Source of the DNA: Amia ocellicauda
Lineage: Eukaryota > Chordata > Actinopteri > Amiiformes > Amiidae
Reading direction: 5' to 3'
DNA length: 64,000 nt
Assembly (NCBI RefSeq): GCF_036373705.1
Contig: NC_089857.1
Span: 30,052,284-30,116,283 of the forward strand
A model generated the notes under the pieces. It searched no databases. It was not told the DNA's origin and was given only the letters and a program-made list of their open reading frames with translations. The position numbers were made by a program, and so were the translations under genes. This document shows, piece by piece, positions 33,671 through 48,182 of this stretch (positions within the stretch are counted from its first letter, which is position 1; each line of letters starts with the position of its first letter).

Positions 33671-36600
33671 TTATGAATCTTTATGTTTTCAAATGGTTTA
33701 TGAAAAGGGACGTAACTGCTGAAGCAAATATAACAGAGGTATCCACAGATCAGTTAAGTGGGGAGTGTCTTTTCCAGTGATTCATTTAAGGCACTGGTCA
33801 ATTAATTGCCTCTATGTTCCACTAATCCTAGCTAAGCAGTTTTCTGCAGAAAAGAGTGTCTGCCAGTTTGACTCCTGGCTGTGGTTTTCCCCTCGCTTCA
33901 CCATGTTTTGAGCACCGTGAGATGGTCACCTTGGAAACTCCTAGTAAATGCTCTGTGCCATGGTAGCTGTTTCTCGGTGTGCAGCAAAAATAAAGACCTA
34001 TTGAATATTTGTGGTTTTCCGTATCTAAAACCTATTTATTCTTGCCAGCTCTATTTAACCATTTCTGTAGAACATCTGATATGATCTACCTACTTTGGTT
34101 GTCACCTACTTTTGAAATAGACTCACTTGTCAACGTGTTTTTCCATTCTGGGGGGGTAGTATGCATCAAGAATCACAACCATATGCATAATTGATGCTTT
34201 TGAGCAGTTTTAATGCCTGAAGTAATATAAGTAAAAGGCACCAGATGTCAAGAGGAAGACTTTTTTTTTTCAACACAAGACATTTTTGTCACATAGAACA
34301 TAACATTTCACATGTGAAATCTATCTAGGTGATATTATTAAAGGTGTTAATTTCATTCTTTCATGGTGATATAATACATTAAATTTGCCAATCTAAGAGG
34401 TTGAGAATGGCAGGTTTAACTCCTATAAAACGATTCAAGAAGTACATTTACTGCACTGTAAAGATACCTTTGCTATTTTATTCCAGCATTTTATATATAT
34501 AGCATTATGGCATTATCCTATGGTAAAATGTTACTGCCATCATTTTATCTTTATCTTTTAGTCACAAGAACATGAATAAACATCTGCTGCAGAATTTGCA
34601 GTTGATAAAAGCCAGTTCTGCAAAGCCCCAGTGATTCCTGTATTCCCATAGTAATACAAACTGATCACAAAGCATAGCATGAAGGGTGTGAACATTATAG
34701 TGATGCATTGAAGATATATTATTTTCAAACATTAACAGAAAAAGCTTTGGGCAATCAGAAGTAGATTAATAATATATATGTAGCATGGAGGCAGACTTAA
34801 TGCATAGTTACCATTGATTACTATATAAATAATCTACTTTTTACTATTTACTAACCTAACCTTTACTAAACAGAATACCTGTTCATTCAGTGTTGTGCAT
34901 GATATAAAAACAGTATTACAAATAGAAATTATAAATGTCCATCCTTTGGAAGAGAAGACTAAGACTAGCAGTGTCACTAGCCTTAAACCCATCCAATGTC
35001 AAAGTCTAGCAAAGTGTGGGACTGCAAATTGCATTTTTGTTCACCATTTACAAGTCTAACATCTCTATGTTTTAAAGATTTAAAGAATTGCCATGACACA
35101 AAAAGAAAATTCATGAATACTAAATCAACTTTTATATACCATTTTTTATTTTTCTTTCAATGGTGTTCATAGACCAACCCAATGTGTTTCCATAGGGATT
35201 GTAAACAGAACTATGCTGTCATCAGTATTTTAAGGGTATGATCATTTTACTAATCAGTTGGCTTTCCAGGAAACCTCTAACTGTTGGTGAAAAAAATTTA
35301 ATAAAATTAAAAGATGAAAAAAAAAATGTTGGTTTTATGATGCCAAACTTCTTGTTCTTGCACCATACTGCATCCAAATTAGTGACTTTTTGGTGATGCT
35401 TTGTGTTGTTCAGTAACGTCCCTTGAATACAGCACATATATTCTTACATCATCCTGAGATTATTTGGCAGGCGTTTCCGTGAGTGTATTGGAATGAGCCC
35501 TCTTTCTGCTGGCCACAGCTCCAGAAAACACATCTGAAAACTGTTATCAGCCTTGATGACATCAACTCCTCTGGCTGAGGCGGCTCTGAGCTCATTCACT
35601 CCCTCCAGTTCATGAGTGATTAAACAACCCACTCTGAGACAAAACATGCACTCCTCACAGTGTGGGGCTATGACGATGGTGATGATTGTTGTTGTTATTA
35701 TTATTATATACATGCATATGAAAATAATTCTGATTCAATGTCAGATATAACGGAGACACTTGACTTGAGATGGCAAACTTCCCACAGTGCCGATTCCCAC
35801 TTGATTACTTATTGTCATTCAGGGCTAAACCTCCAGATGAAAAAAGCTGTCAAATAGTGCAGGATCTGTTATATGCATCCTTCCTGCTGAATAATACCTC
35901 CTGAGGCCTAAGCTGAGGCCTAAGTATGGGTTGTACTTATGCTGAGTGCTTTTATTGTTATTTACTCAGTGTTCAAGGTATTTCTTGGTTTGGCTCAGTT
36001 TAAGAATCTGGGTAACATGCTGTTATAGGTTTTGCCCTGGAGTGCATATTTTCAAACCTGTAATTAAAAGTAGGTACAACCTGTTTAGTTTAAGATGAAA
36101 AAAAGATAAATCAGCTAGAACAACCTGTTCAGCTATAATCCTACCTTTCACGTGTGGAAATTGTGATGTCTTTTGACAGATAGATTATGGGATCTGCGTC
36201 TTATTCAGATGTAGTAGTCTTTGGATCCTAATTTGGATCTTTGCAGAATTAGACAAGGTTTTGGTTGGTTTCATCAGAGATGTGTTAAGACACTTTTCAG
36301 TGAGAAACTACCTCTAAAAGACTATTATTACTATTAAACTATTACATTACAGCCCCCAGGTCTACCTTACATCACTCCTACTTTCTTGGAGAATTAATCT
36401 CCACAATAGAAATGGGCTCTAACTCCCACAATTCAAGATCTGAATGATGCGCAGGTGCTTCTACAGTGTACTAAGGCCTGTCCTCAGACTGTTTCTCCGC
36501 ACAGTTGTAATTGCTCTGTACAATCATAACTTCAAGAGAGAGAACAAATTGCAGAATACAAATATTAAGGCAAGGCTGTTTGTCCACATTGTGTGGCTCT

Positions 36601-39600
36601 CGTTTTGAAACCTTTTTCAGTTCTGAAGGTGCAAATCAAACATTCTGCTCTTCAGCTACAGATTCAAGGCAAAGAAAGAAGTCATGCCATTTCACAAAGA
36701 GAATGCTGTTAGACATTGCTTGTTAGCAGCTTGCCTAGCAGTGCTGCGCAGTGCATTGAAAGAGTGAAATTTGAATGCAAGGACTGTTTCCTTTAAATAT
36801 TTGTGTAGCAAGATGTATGCATTACCAAAAGCAGCCTGGCAAAAATGGTGACTTAAAAATATGTTTTTCAATAAATAAAAAATAAAAGGAAAAATGCTGT
36901 TAGGGGTTTTAGATAATCAAATTAAAGACTTTTAAACTCCTCACAAAGCCTAAATGTTTGTAGCTCATTTGCCTGTAGCACAACTGCAAAATGAAGCATA
37001 AAAGAGATAGAAATGCTTATAACTGATGTTCCTTGTGTGTCTAAGTTTATAAAATGCAAATATTTTGCATTGCACTCAAGGCATTTCTTCAGGGGTCAGC
37101 AGGAAAAACCAGCAGGAAAAACAGGGGTCAGCAGTTAATTTCTGTGAATCCTGGGCCTGTCCTCTGAAAGATAGGGTGCTCTAAAGTCATTCTAATGTCT
37201 ATAAAACTATAAAATGAAGATCAAGAATATTTGTGACGAACTGTGACTTTAGAGAGATCACAGATAAGAAGCTAAGTGCCATTTCAATACTTCAGAAGTA
37301 ATCAACATCAGTATTGTGGAAAAGGCATTGATTCTGAGGTTAAATACAACTATTGCATGCTAAGAAAGTACCTAAAGAAAATATTAATTTCTATTTATTT
37401 TTTACATTTCTAAATGCATGTTTTGATAGAGGCTTATATTTCTACTCAATGGTAGCTTACTATAAAGTGGTAAGTTTGGGGTAGGCTGACAGGTTTTTCT
37501 TTAATCTAGATCTAGATTAGATACAGCCATTGGCCATGCAGTCAGTACAGCCATTTTAGTTTCTTACTCATTTATTTCTCTATGAAATTAGACAGTATTT
37601 CCATATCATTTGCTTTATTAATGCACAGGTGTTGCACTTTATGTTATAATGTCTAGAAAATAACTCAGTCACACTAAATTACCGAATGAATTCCTTGCAA
37701 GGAATAATGTATATCTGCTATGTACCGAATTGTTAATTTTCATACTGTTGTTATACCGTATTTGACTGTAGTAATCCAGTGATTTAGTTCTTGCTTAAGT
37801 TACAAAATTCAATTTTCAGTAAGAATTGCAGAACTATTTGCCCAAAGCTGAGTTGAAGGAAATTAGATGGGGGCTGGAGTATATCAGGAGCCAAGCCACG
37901 CTGCTTCACCAATGGGACTTACAGTGTTGGGCAATGCTAGTTTGTTTTCCAGCTACAGTACACTTCTGGTTTGGGGAAGAACTATAAGAAAGATTGTTGC
38001 TGAAACACTTGGGCAGTGTGGCAAGGAACCATTTTATACACTTAGAATCACTCTATTACATTACAAAACTGTACATAATAGAATATGGGACAATCAGTGA
38101 AAGATCAAACAATGCAAGGAACATTTCATTTTTAGTCCAGACTACAAATATCTAGATTTAAAAAAAAATAAGAAAACAGTGCTCTGGCAATTTAAACTGA
38201 AACTAATTTTAAATATTCTCATGAAATGTTCTGTGCTGTGTATATTCTTCAAATCTCTATAGCGCATGTAGAGTTTTATCTAGAACAAATCATTCTGGTA
38301 CTCTGGTATTTGAAGGGAATAGAAGGGATTTCATATAAAATCCTAATCACTTACATTGTCACAGAAAGAGTACTAGATTAATGATAATGCCACAGAAAAA
38401 ATCAAATTAAAACACATTATGACATGGCATCACAATGGTTATGATGCAAATGACATGTAATTGTATATATATAAAAACATTGTTGGTAACACTTTACATT
38501 TGTGTACACACATTGCATGTATGCAATATATTAACATTAATAGAGTCTCAATAACTTGAAAAATAGCCCTTCTAATGATTATGTGTACTTGATTAGTACA
38601 TAATTCTTATATGTAAATCCCATAGTTAGGTTATAATTCAATGATAACTGTGTTATTACATATTTATAAATTGTCTTTTGTCTAAATATAAAGAATTACC
38701 AAATTGAGTTTTATAGGAAGCAATTAATCCTAATCCAAAACTGTTTTTCTTTCTCAAATCAATAGCGATCTGTGTCACAAGAGCATCCTTGGGTGTTGTC
38801 TCCACAAACGTATTTACAGTATACTATTAAATGAGCATTTTGTATTTGCCTATTCATACAAACCAGTGTATGCAAGTGGGATAATTCAAGTGATGCAAAT
38901 ATTAGAATGCAATGCAATCAAAGTAATCAGTGCAGATTGTAGATTTTCTTCACTTTTTTATGAATGTTAACTTGCACAAACAATTTCCACAGTACATTTA
39001 TCTCCTCTGTTGTTGGAAAGGAGAAAATAATAAATAACTCCTGTTTTTCCCACAGTCATGGACACAGGAACACTTCATGTTGTCTTCATAAACTATAATA
39101 CCATCAATGAGTAAGACCAGGGAAGCAATAACACTCGATTAACTTAATAATATGATTTGAGGTGCAGCGAGGAAGACAAATCTGGTGCTTTGCAAATTTA
39201 CTGCTCTGTTTCCTCTATCCAGGAAAAAATGACAGAACACATCCTGAAACCCTGAAGGAACATACATGCTGGCTTTTGACATCTGCCATTATTTGGTTAA
39301 GGTTTGAATTTTAAAGCTGTAAAAGTTGGTTAATGAAAGATCCAAGCTAGAAAAGTGCTATACATCTTTCATATACACTATAGAAACACATAAAGAAGCA
39401 TAAAAGCATGATATTAGGAATCACATGTTTTCCCCTTTCAGACTAGAAAAATATAATCTTAAACTCATATCCCATATTCACCATGTTTTTCCATGTGCTG
39501 GAACACAATATTTGTTGTCTTCCTATGTTTAAGTGGTAGCACGTCTATTTGTTATTAGGCAGAATAGGAAACACGGGTATAAATGGTACAAACTAATTTG

Positions 39601-42204
39601 AAATGTATGTATTCGTTCATGTATATATTTAACTTAAGAAAGATGAGCAGGCAGTGTTGATTGAATGAATGTGTCAATGCAAAACACAAGGAAAAGAGAG
39701 TTTTTGATTAGTCTCTTCAATGATTGTCATTGTGACCATTTGTACTGTAACTGCTTACATTATAAAGGCTAACCCTAGGGGGGAAGACCTGTTAACCAAT
39801 ACACTGCATTTTCTACAGTGTACAGGTTTCAATATTGCACGCGGTCTTGCATTTCACATGAAAAGCACATTCTACACCCACACAGTTTTTCTTTGCACAA
39901 TTCCTATTGAGAAATGAACCTCAAAGCTTTCATTCCTGTTTGCCAGGTTTCACACCCAGGAAATACGGTTAGACCGTGGGCGTTTCTATTCTTTCTATTT
40001 TGTTCTCAAATGCTTCCAGTGATAAGACTAAGTCCAAACCCCATCCCTGAACGTGGCCTTAATACAGACATGGGCAGCTAAATGAAGTATTAGGAGTTCA
40101 CCAAATGCTCTGATGGATTTCGAAATAATATGAAAACAAAGACCTTGATTGTATTCAAACTGAAAAAGGCCACGCCTAAACTTCTTGTGCCCAAAAGAGC
40201 GAGCAAGGGAGGGAGGCTACAGTTAAAATAATTTGAATGCAGCATTAAAATGTACCTGGCCTTTGCTGGTATCTGAAATTAATTTCAAAGGTTAAAATAA
40301 AATAATGCGGAAAAAATCTTAGTTTTGGGAGTGAGTTTATAAAACAAACAATTACAAAATCCCCTTCAATCAGCACGTGGACTGAAATAGTTTATTATGA
40401 TTATTGGTTTGATTCTATCTTCATATTAAAGGTCCAGGTTTCTTTATGTTGTGATTCTGTATGAAAAAGTTAAATGTAATATATTATCCTGTCTGCTTTC
40501 TAGGTGTAATCATAAATACAAATACAAATAAAAAATACTGTGCTTAGATAGAAACTTATGTACGTAATGTTTTTTTTTTTGTTTTTTTTTCGAGAAATGG
40601 TGTGTAGGCTGGACAAAAATGATTGATGCTTTCAGAAAAACGGCACTTTGACCAAGAAATATCCAAGCAATGGAAAAACCTAGTAATACAAGTAGGTGGG
40701 ACTTCTTGTTTCTATGACAATATCCCATGACATTGGGTATATAAGTCTTTTCAGTCCCTGATTCCACATTACAATGAATTTGACAGTGAGAAAAAATCTA
40801 ACAAACCAATACCATCTGCATACATCTTCCCTTTTCATTGCTGAGTCTACAATCCATCCATGCAGGGTATCAACAACACATTTGTGATTTTGTTATATAT
40901 TGCATGCAGTTATTCTTTTAGACTTTTTTCCAAAGACTTTCTTCAAGTCTTTCAGTTAATTATGCTGTAAAACACCAACACAGCGAATAATCACAGATTT
41001 AGACCATTTTGTGACAGTAATGAGTGTCATTTGAAGGTGTTATCTTTGGTAATTCCTAGTGTAGGAGGGTATTACTGTAATTATATGTCAATTAGGACAT
41101 GCAAATGAATGTGTAGTACACAGAAATAAACTAGTCTGGTAAACAATTTTTCGTTTCTTTTCATTTGACTACTTTCATGACGTATTACACAGGTTTATGA
41201 CAGGTATTTAAACACAGAGATATTTGTGACCACTTTCAGTTTGTCATATTAATTTCCTCTTTTTTTTTGCATACACCCCAGGCACACTGCTTTGGGTACC
41301 GCTTTCGTGTCAATAATTTAACTGAGTGGTTTAGCTTTTTATGTCCAAAACTAAACTAAAATAACAAAAGTTGAGTATGGAGTGCCAAAACAATCAATAA
41401 ATGTGAAATTATATTAAAAAAAAAACCTCTCAAATAAAATCTTTCATCAGAATGACCATTTTATATGTCATTGGTACATTCATTTATTTTGCACTCGTAA
41501 TACACTAGTGACACATGACATTTCAAAATGTTCAGCTATCATAATTACAAATGGTTAACTCTTAATTCCTGAAATCCGCTGCTATAAAGTTCTATCCTAT
41601 CAAATTTTTGTTTGAGACTACTGGTGACTCAATATCCGAACATAGGAAATTGCTAGTAATGCCACAAGAGACTAACAGTGGTGATTTTGGGAAAACAATT
41701 AACAAAATATGAGTAAGGTTCACATGTATTTTAATATTTCCCGCTATGTTTGAATTGCTTTAATAAGTAATTTGGCATTTGTATTATAAAAGATTTCCCA
41801 TAAATTGCATGTGTTGACTTTTAGTTTTCTTTTCTTTTTTCTTCTATTGATTTATGAGCAAACATTTGAAGCCAATCCACTTAAAATGCTACAGAGGTCT
41901 ATTGTATGTGGGCCTACATGAGATCAACAGGTTTAGAAATGTTTAGATCAAAGGAAATGCTGGCTTACTCAGAAGACTTGACCCCTTTTGAGTAATTGAA
42001 TGTCTAGTGTCTCTCCTAAGATAGGTACTAAGACGAAGGAAGACAAAAATCTAAAAGCACTCCTGCTGAGACTGTGCTGTGGTTCCAGTGAATGCAGAAT
42101 ATATGCAAAATTAAAAAGTATTAGACCTCTTGTAAAGAGAAAAGGACAGGATGGAAACAAAATGAAATGTTATGTTATTAACACTGGGAATACAGTCTAT
42201 GCCA

Positions 42205-42206
<2 letters not shown>
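33671..42206. other. Intergenic, no gene seen
   Basis: 8.5 kb of AT-rich sequence. A patch at about 35460-35660 is more GC-balanced and complex than its surroundings and could be a conserved non-coding element. No transposon was recognised apart from short simple repeats. Confidence 0.35.
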
Positions 42207-42261
<55 letters not shown>

Positions 42262-42276
42262 AGTGCTTTTAGAAGA

Positions 42277-42327
<51 letters not shown>
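42207..42327. repeat. TA and AAT microsatellites
   Basis: A TA run (about 42207-42257) is followed, after 20 bases, by an AAT run (about 42279-42326). Confidence 0.95.
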
Positions 42328-45300
42328 ATAAATAGGCCAGCAGGTACTAACAGCTAGTCTATATCAGTCCATCCTGGACATCTGCCAAGGAAGTCTACTG
42401 CAGTGTGTTCGGAGCACTGCCTAAATTGTGCATTCGTCTGTTGTGTTCTAAATCAAATGCATAATTCCAGCTGACATTTATATAATAAGCCATTCCTATT
42501 GTGTATTTCAAATACAAATGTTTAAAAATAGCGTATGAATTGTAAAGTAGGTTATTTAAACAACATTTATTGTTCTGTGTTTATGTTTTATTTGTATTGT
42601 GGTTTTTTTTTTTTTTCTGGAACATATAATTCGAAAAAACTAAAAAGCAGAACATATTTGAAATAAACATGCCAGTACTAAACTTCGCATGAATTACTGT
42701 GTGTTGTGCTGGAGCTCCGCCTAGTGGGTAATTAGAGGCAGCACAGCTGTGGTTTATAGTGCCAAATGACACATGCTCCACGGAATGCATTGAGCAACAC
42801 AAAGCCACGAATTCCCAATGCTTAACCTACATATCCTCTTACTCACTGCATTTTTTCAGAACTGGCTATATCTGGTATAGGTTGTTTTGTAGTATTCATT
42901 TAACCTATCTGAATCTCAGTACAACTTTTCTTTCTTTCCATTGTCTATTTGTACTTGGATTGTTATCCAAATTCCAAATATTTTCATGCATATTGAATCA
43001 TATGTGATTTGTCAAAACCCACATATCCTGGAAATTTCCTTTCATTTATGATCATTTGAATCATACATCTATGTTTAAAGCCTATAAAGAGGGGTAGGGG
43101 CTATTGCTGTTATACAAGCTGATACTGGCAATCCATCCCAGTTCCAGTGAGGAATGCTGGTATTTCATTGTTTTGTTATTGAAAAGTGCCCTGTGTGCCT
43201 GAATAAAACTGATTTTAGGTGGATGTTGTTGTTGTTATTAAAGATACACTTTCATTTTAAACAGAAGTTATGATACAATTTTGACATATCTGTAACTTTC
43301 AAATATCTGCAATGTATACAGAAACTTTACTCATTAATTGTAGTATTTTGCGCATGTATGTGGGTGTTTTTGTGTGTGTTCTGCTAAAAAGAAAAGTAGC
43401 TGTGAACTTGGAAGTTTGGTATTTTTAAATTACTGTTTTTAAATTAATGTTTCAGACTAAGAAGCTCTAGTAGTTTAATAAATCTGAGAAAATTGGAACA
43501 TGTTTTATAATTTGCTTTCCAAGATGTGAAAGCTTTGGACTATGGTTCAAAGACTGTGTTCAAACTGTGACCGAAATTAGGGGGCATCCTGTAAATGTAA
43601 TTTAATTTCCAATAAGTTCCATTAATTTAAATAGTTCATATTGTCTCACACTTTACAAAAGATTTTCTGTAAAAAAAACTATTGTTGATTCATTATAAAT
43701 CAATTAGCATGTCTTGCGGACATCCTGTGTTATACAACTCCAAAAGACTTTGGTCACAATTTGTGAGAAACACAGTTTCGAATTATTAATAAGTATGATT
43801 CACATTTGTTACAGAAATATATTGTTATGTAGTTCTTGGGTCATTATATTTTTGGTATGTTTGTGTAATAGTAGTACATAATGGTAATCTTCTTCCACCC
43901 TTCTAAACTCAGACAATGATAAGTATATTAAAATGTTCTTAGATTTTTTTGGTGCAACATCTCATTGCTGACAGCTGCCAGACAAAAATGTAAGATTTAT
44001 TCAGGATTACACAAGAACCAGGTTGAAAATGAATTAAGTGGAAATTGAACTAGGAACTTCATCTCCCAAGTGTCCTTGAGTCAAGCGACAGTCACACTTG
44101 TATATTATTCAACTGCTGGGAAGGTTATTACAGTGTAATCAGAAAATCTGCAAGACTGTAAAAACTTATTTTGATTGATGTCTTCTCCTTCATACATCTC
44201 ATTTATCTTTTATTTTGCACAATACTTCCTGTTCTCTTTACACAAGCAGTGGTTTAACATGAAACTTTCATCCTGTCATTCTACATTTGTCTTATATATT
44301 TGGTAATCCATGAGACGTGTGTCCATCAAAAAGGTTCAAAGTACTATGACTGTGGGATGATTATTTCCAAAAACTACAATTGATAGTTTCAGATTTTCAT
44401 TTGCTTTCCAAATAACCTATAGGCCTGCTTTGAGTGCTAACCTTTTAACATCAAGCAGCTATCAAAGCATCCATCACTGTGTACAATTGTTTACAATCGA
44501 CATACTCTAAATCAGACTTAGAACAGCATAACTAATACACTGCAGCTTTTCTTATGTTTTGAACCCCTAACAATTACCGCAAACGTGATAGTTTATAATT
44601 AGATTTCCTTGTCCTCCACCTTATTAGAAATATTTTTAACAACAACTTCTTAAATGTTTTTCAGCTAAAGAAAATAATGAGTAATGTTTTCATAGCCTGT
44701 GTTAATAGGGAGAGATCACGTGTACAGTGATGTCAGCCTTGAACTTTAAATTAGGCTTTTACAAATAAATGTTACCAAAATGTGTGAGTGATCCCTATGG
44801 AAGTTATTTTAGTGAAGGAAAGTGATTAATTCAAATGATTCTCACTGCTGAATTATCTCCAGATGATTCCCTGCATTAGTTTCCTTATAAATAACACTGC
44901 CAAAATATTACTATAATACAAGAAAAACAGCTTTCTGACAAGATATATTTGAGTAATTCTAACTAACTCTTACTATATATTTAAAGGTCAAAAAGTTTAT
45001 ATTCCTCTTGCAGGAATAATGTGAGCCATGCTGTATTGTTTTTCTTAATTGTGAGCATATATATATTCAGAGAGAGAGAGAGAGAGAATAAACATTCCTC
45101 TTAATAAATCAGAGGGGATAGAGAGGTATTGTACTAATGTACAGGCTTCATTGTTCAATCCTGTTTTTCATCAACAAGTTGACACCATGCTAACATACTT
45201 TCCCCATCTAATTTCCTCAAGTGTTTAATAACTATGACAAATAGGGACGTATTAAAAAAAACACACACACACAATGGCAGATAATTATAAAAACTAAATA

Positions 45301-46180
45301 AAATTGGAAATGCAACATGCAATTGAAAAAGCTTACATGGTTAACATTGAAAATATATGTAGACAATAATCATTTAACTATCTGTCCCATCTTCTATCAG
45401 ATATTACAAATTCCTGGTATTTTGCTGTTGTCGTTTTATTATTATTGAATTATTGAACTTGCTGGCTTTCTGTTCCACTTAGCATTTGTTTAAGAAAAAC
45501 ATTGTATGGCTTTCTCTTGCTCCACATGGAAGATGTCAGCAGCCTTGACAAATGAGCCCAAAAGTTCATGGGTAAACTTCCATTATAAGCATATGTCCCT
45601 TTTGGCTGTCAAACCAGCCAAGTCCCACAGGGATTGGGTGTGATCGAGTCAGCTAGGGTCCTCAGTTTCCCATAAAACCCTGAATCCGAGGCTCCCTGCA
45701 GTTTTCATCCACTGAGCACAGCATTGGTCATCCGTCTGAAACTGGGAGTCTATCGTTCCCTTTCTGGATGGCATTTGGAAGGGATGATCGGTCTGGAAGC
45801 ATTACCATACTTCTACATGATTTCATACAATAGGACTTTTTCCTTTTGAAAATGTTATGCACACATGTATGTATGATTGTATGAACATGTAAGTATCAAT
45901 GCTCCCCAGCTCAAGATCTTCACTCATTCCAGAACATAAATGGATATATCTGTTTTTAAAGCACAACATTGCTCCACAGTATGCATCAATACTTTGCAAA
46001 TACAATTTTGTAATACAACAATGTATACTCCACGACTACAATCCATTTTACTGATAACTGACATAATCAACATCTGGATCTTTCATTGATATTTATGACA
46101 GCAATCCTGGATCTACAACACTATATTATTATCTTGGCAACACCATAACTATGAATCATACATAAGGAGAATAGAAGGCA
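42328..46180. other. Intergenic, no gene seen
   Basis: AT-rich. It includes a GA microsatellite at about 45070-45088 and a more complex, GC-balanced patch at about 45600-45790 that stands out from the surroundings but has no long frame. Confidence 0.35.
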
Positions 46181-46195
46181 GACTACTACTACTAT

Positions 46196-46265
<70 letters not shown>
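46181..46265. repeat. ACT/AAT compound microsatellite
   Basis: About ten ACT units (46181-46210) pass directly into AAT units (to about 46264). Confidence 0.95.
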
Positions 46266-46267
<2 letters not shown>

Positions 46268-46984
46268 TGCAGTAAAAACATACCTTTGGAGTAATATATA
46301 AATTGTGTAATATTCTTTACCTTTCAGGGACTGCAAAATCACTGAGATGTTGACTTGGTGGTTTAGACAGAATATCCCAAACTCTTAGAAGAAAAATGTA
46401 ATCCACATGGGATCCAAAATAAGAGACAAGCCAGAATATGCCAAATAATTATTATACTAGAACCTAAACATGTGCCCAATTGGCCTCTCTGTTCCACCCA
46501 GGTGTTTATATACACATTTGTTATTTTACTTCTTGATATGCTACATTTCTTCACCATGCTTCCTGTTTAAGGCAGAGACAGGGGTTCCTGTTTACACCAC
46601 AAATATAGCAACTGAAGTAAATACTGTGAACCAGGTTCTTCCTTTTCAGGAAAGATACAGACATATGTTTTATATAATTCGTATTTGAACAACAAACCCA
46701 AAGATGCGTGACTTGCAGCAAAGTTTGCATTATATCATATATGTTTACAAAGTTTTCACAATTATGCAACCCAGAAATGTTTTTCTTAATCAAGCTGTCA
46801 TCTTATGTACATCTAACCATCCCATAGCTTCCAATACTTACATAACATAGAGAACCATTAAGAATAAAATGGTTTACTGAAGAAAAGGTGGTTAATTTAA
46901 GTGTGAGTCCTTGGAGAACTTTTAGCTAATGGGCAGAAAGCAAGATACAAGCAAGACTAGGCACCCAATCCTCTAGATTCTACA

Positions 46985-47266
46985 TGCATCGAAGCGCCTA
47001 GTAGAAGACATCTTTATGCAATCTAGGTGAGTGGGGGCCGCCACTGTAGCTCCCGGAGACAAAGGCACATGCATTGAGCCTTCATGATTTAGCCCCCCCA
47101 TTGTAGTCTATGGAACAACTACCGCAGGTCCTCGCTAGTGGCATAAAAACGCTGCTTTATCCTCTGCTTTCCAGGCCCCCCAGAAGCTGGCATTTACATC
47201 TTGCAGCTTCCAGGTGCCGCACACGGGCTCCGCACTTCCAGAAGCCGCTATTCACTTGCTATAGCC

Positions 47267-47331
<65 letters not shown>

Positions 47332-47995
47332 TCTTGGCAGACGCCCTTATCCAGGGCAACTTACAAAATATAAGCGAAATACAAAGTGCAAGAATACAGT
47401 TCAGTACAAGGCATCAAACATTACAAATTCCAATTTACATAATACAAAGCAATTCAAAGCATAATACATTGTACAAATTCCAATTTATAAAGTAAATACA
47501 ATAAATGAGGTCTCAGTTCTGTGTGTAACAGTGCTGCCTTTGTCGTCTTTCATTTGATCCCATGGAGAGGCAAATTAATAGGCTACATTTTAAACGTGAT
47601 GTCTTGAAGGAGCCTTTATTTATACATTTGTGTATTTATTTCTGTATGTAGATGTAGTGTATTTAAAACAACATAATAGAATGAGGGCAGGTTCATGCAG
47701 CCTGTACTGCGCTCTGTATGGAAGCTATGCACCGCCTCCAGAAGCCGCAATACACCTGCTTCAGCCTTATTTCTCTCGGCTCCCAGGGGCCACACACTGC
47801 ATGTTTTAACCCTCAAGCTCGGCGCCTCCAGAATCCCATATTGCTTTAGCCTTACTAGTCTCAGTTTTGTCTCTTACAGCCTCCATTTCTTGCATTTTAT
47901 GTGATTCTATCGAAGGGAAACATTGATAGTCTACATTTTAAACGTGATGTGTTTTGAAGGTGCCTTTATGTAGCCTATATGTGTATATATTTATT
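46985..47995. repeat. Degenerate tandem repeat of long units
   Basis: Strings related to CCTCCAGAAGCCGCAATACA occur at about 47207, 47708 and 47823, each followed by a TAGCCTTA- or CAGCCTTA-like string. A second block, CTACATTTTAAACGTGATG, occurs at about 47582 and 47931, each followed by a GAAGG(A/T)GCCTTTAT string. This suggests two or three copies of a unit of roughly 350-500 bp, the first interrupted by the ATT microsatellite and L2/SINE-type tail. Unit boundaries are uncertain. Confidence 0.6.
47266..47510 (-). repeat. ATT microsatellite joined to an L2/SINE-type 3' tail
   Basis: An ATT run (47266-47331) leads straight into TTCTTGGCAGACGCCCTTAT and CCAGGGCAACTTAC, the reverse complement of the 3' tail (GTAAGTYGCCCTGG...GGGCGTCTGCCAAGAA) shared by fish L2-type LINEs and SINEs. 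The microsatellite is therefore the expanded 3' end of the retroelement. The body (about 47360-47510) is not assigned. Confidence 0.7.
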
Positions 47996-48182
47996 TTAAT
48001 TACCAAGTCCATGCAATAACAGCGCCTTGCAGAGACTCAAACAGGGGGTGGGGGGTGGGGTTAGACTATAGTGCGGGGCTGTGGATGAATTTTCGAGCGA
48101 ATCAGCAGTGGCTAGTAGCCGTCCCTCCATCCCCTCTGCACGTCCCTGTTTCCATCCAAGATCTACCATTGATGCCCTATTG

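Noticed and set aside
35444-35713. 89-codon minus-strand ORF with several Cys
   Set aside because: No family match by eye, and one end lies in a simple repeat. Kept only as a possible conserved non-coding patch.
42111-42329. Tyr-rich and Ile/Tyr ORFs at 42.1-42.3 kb
   Set aside because: Microsatellite artefacts (AAT and TA).
47110-47464. Poly-Ile and poly-Leu ORFs resembling membrane segments
   Set aside because: Translations of the ATT microsatellite, not signal peptides or membrane proteins.
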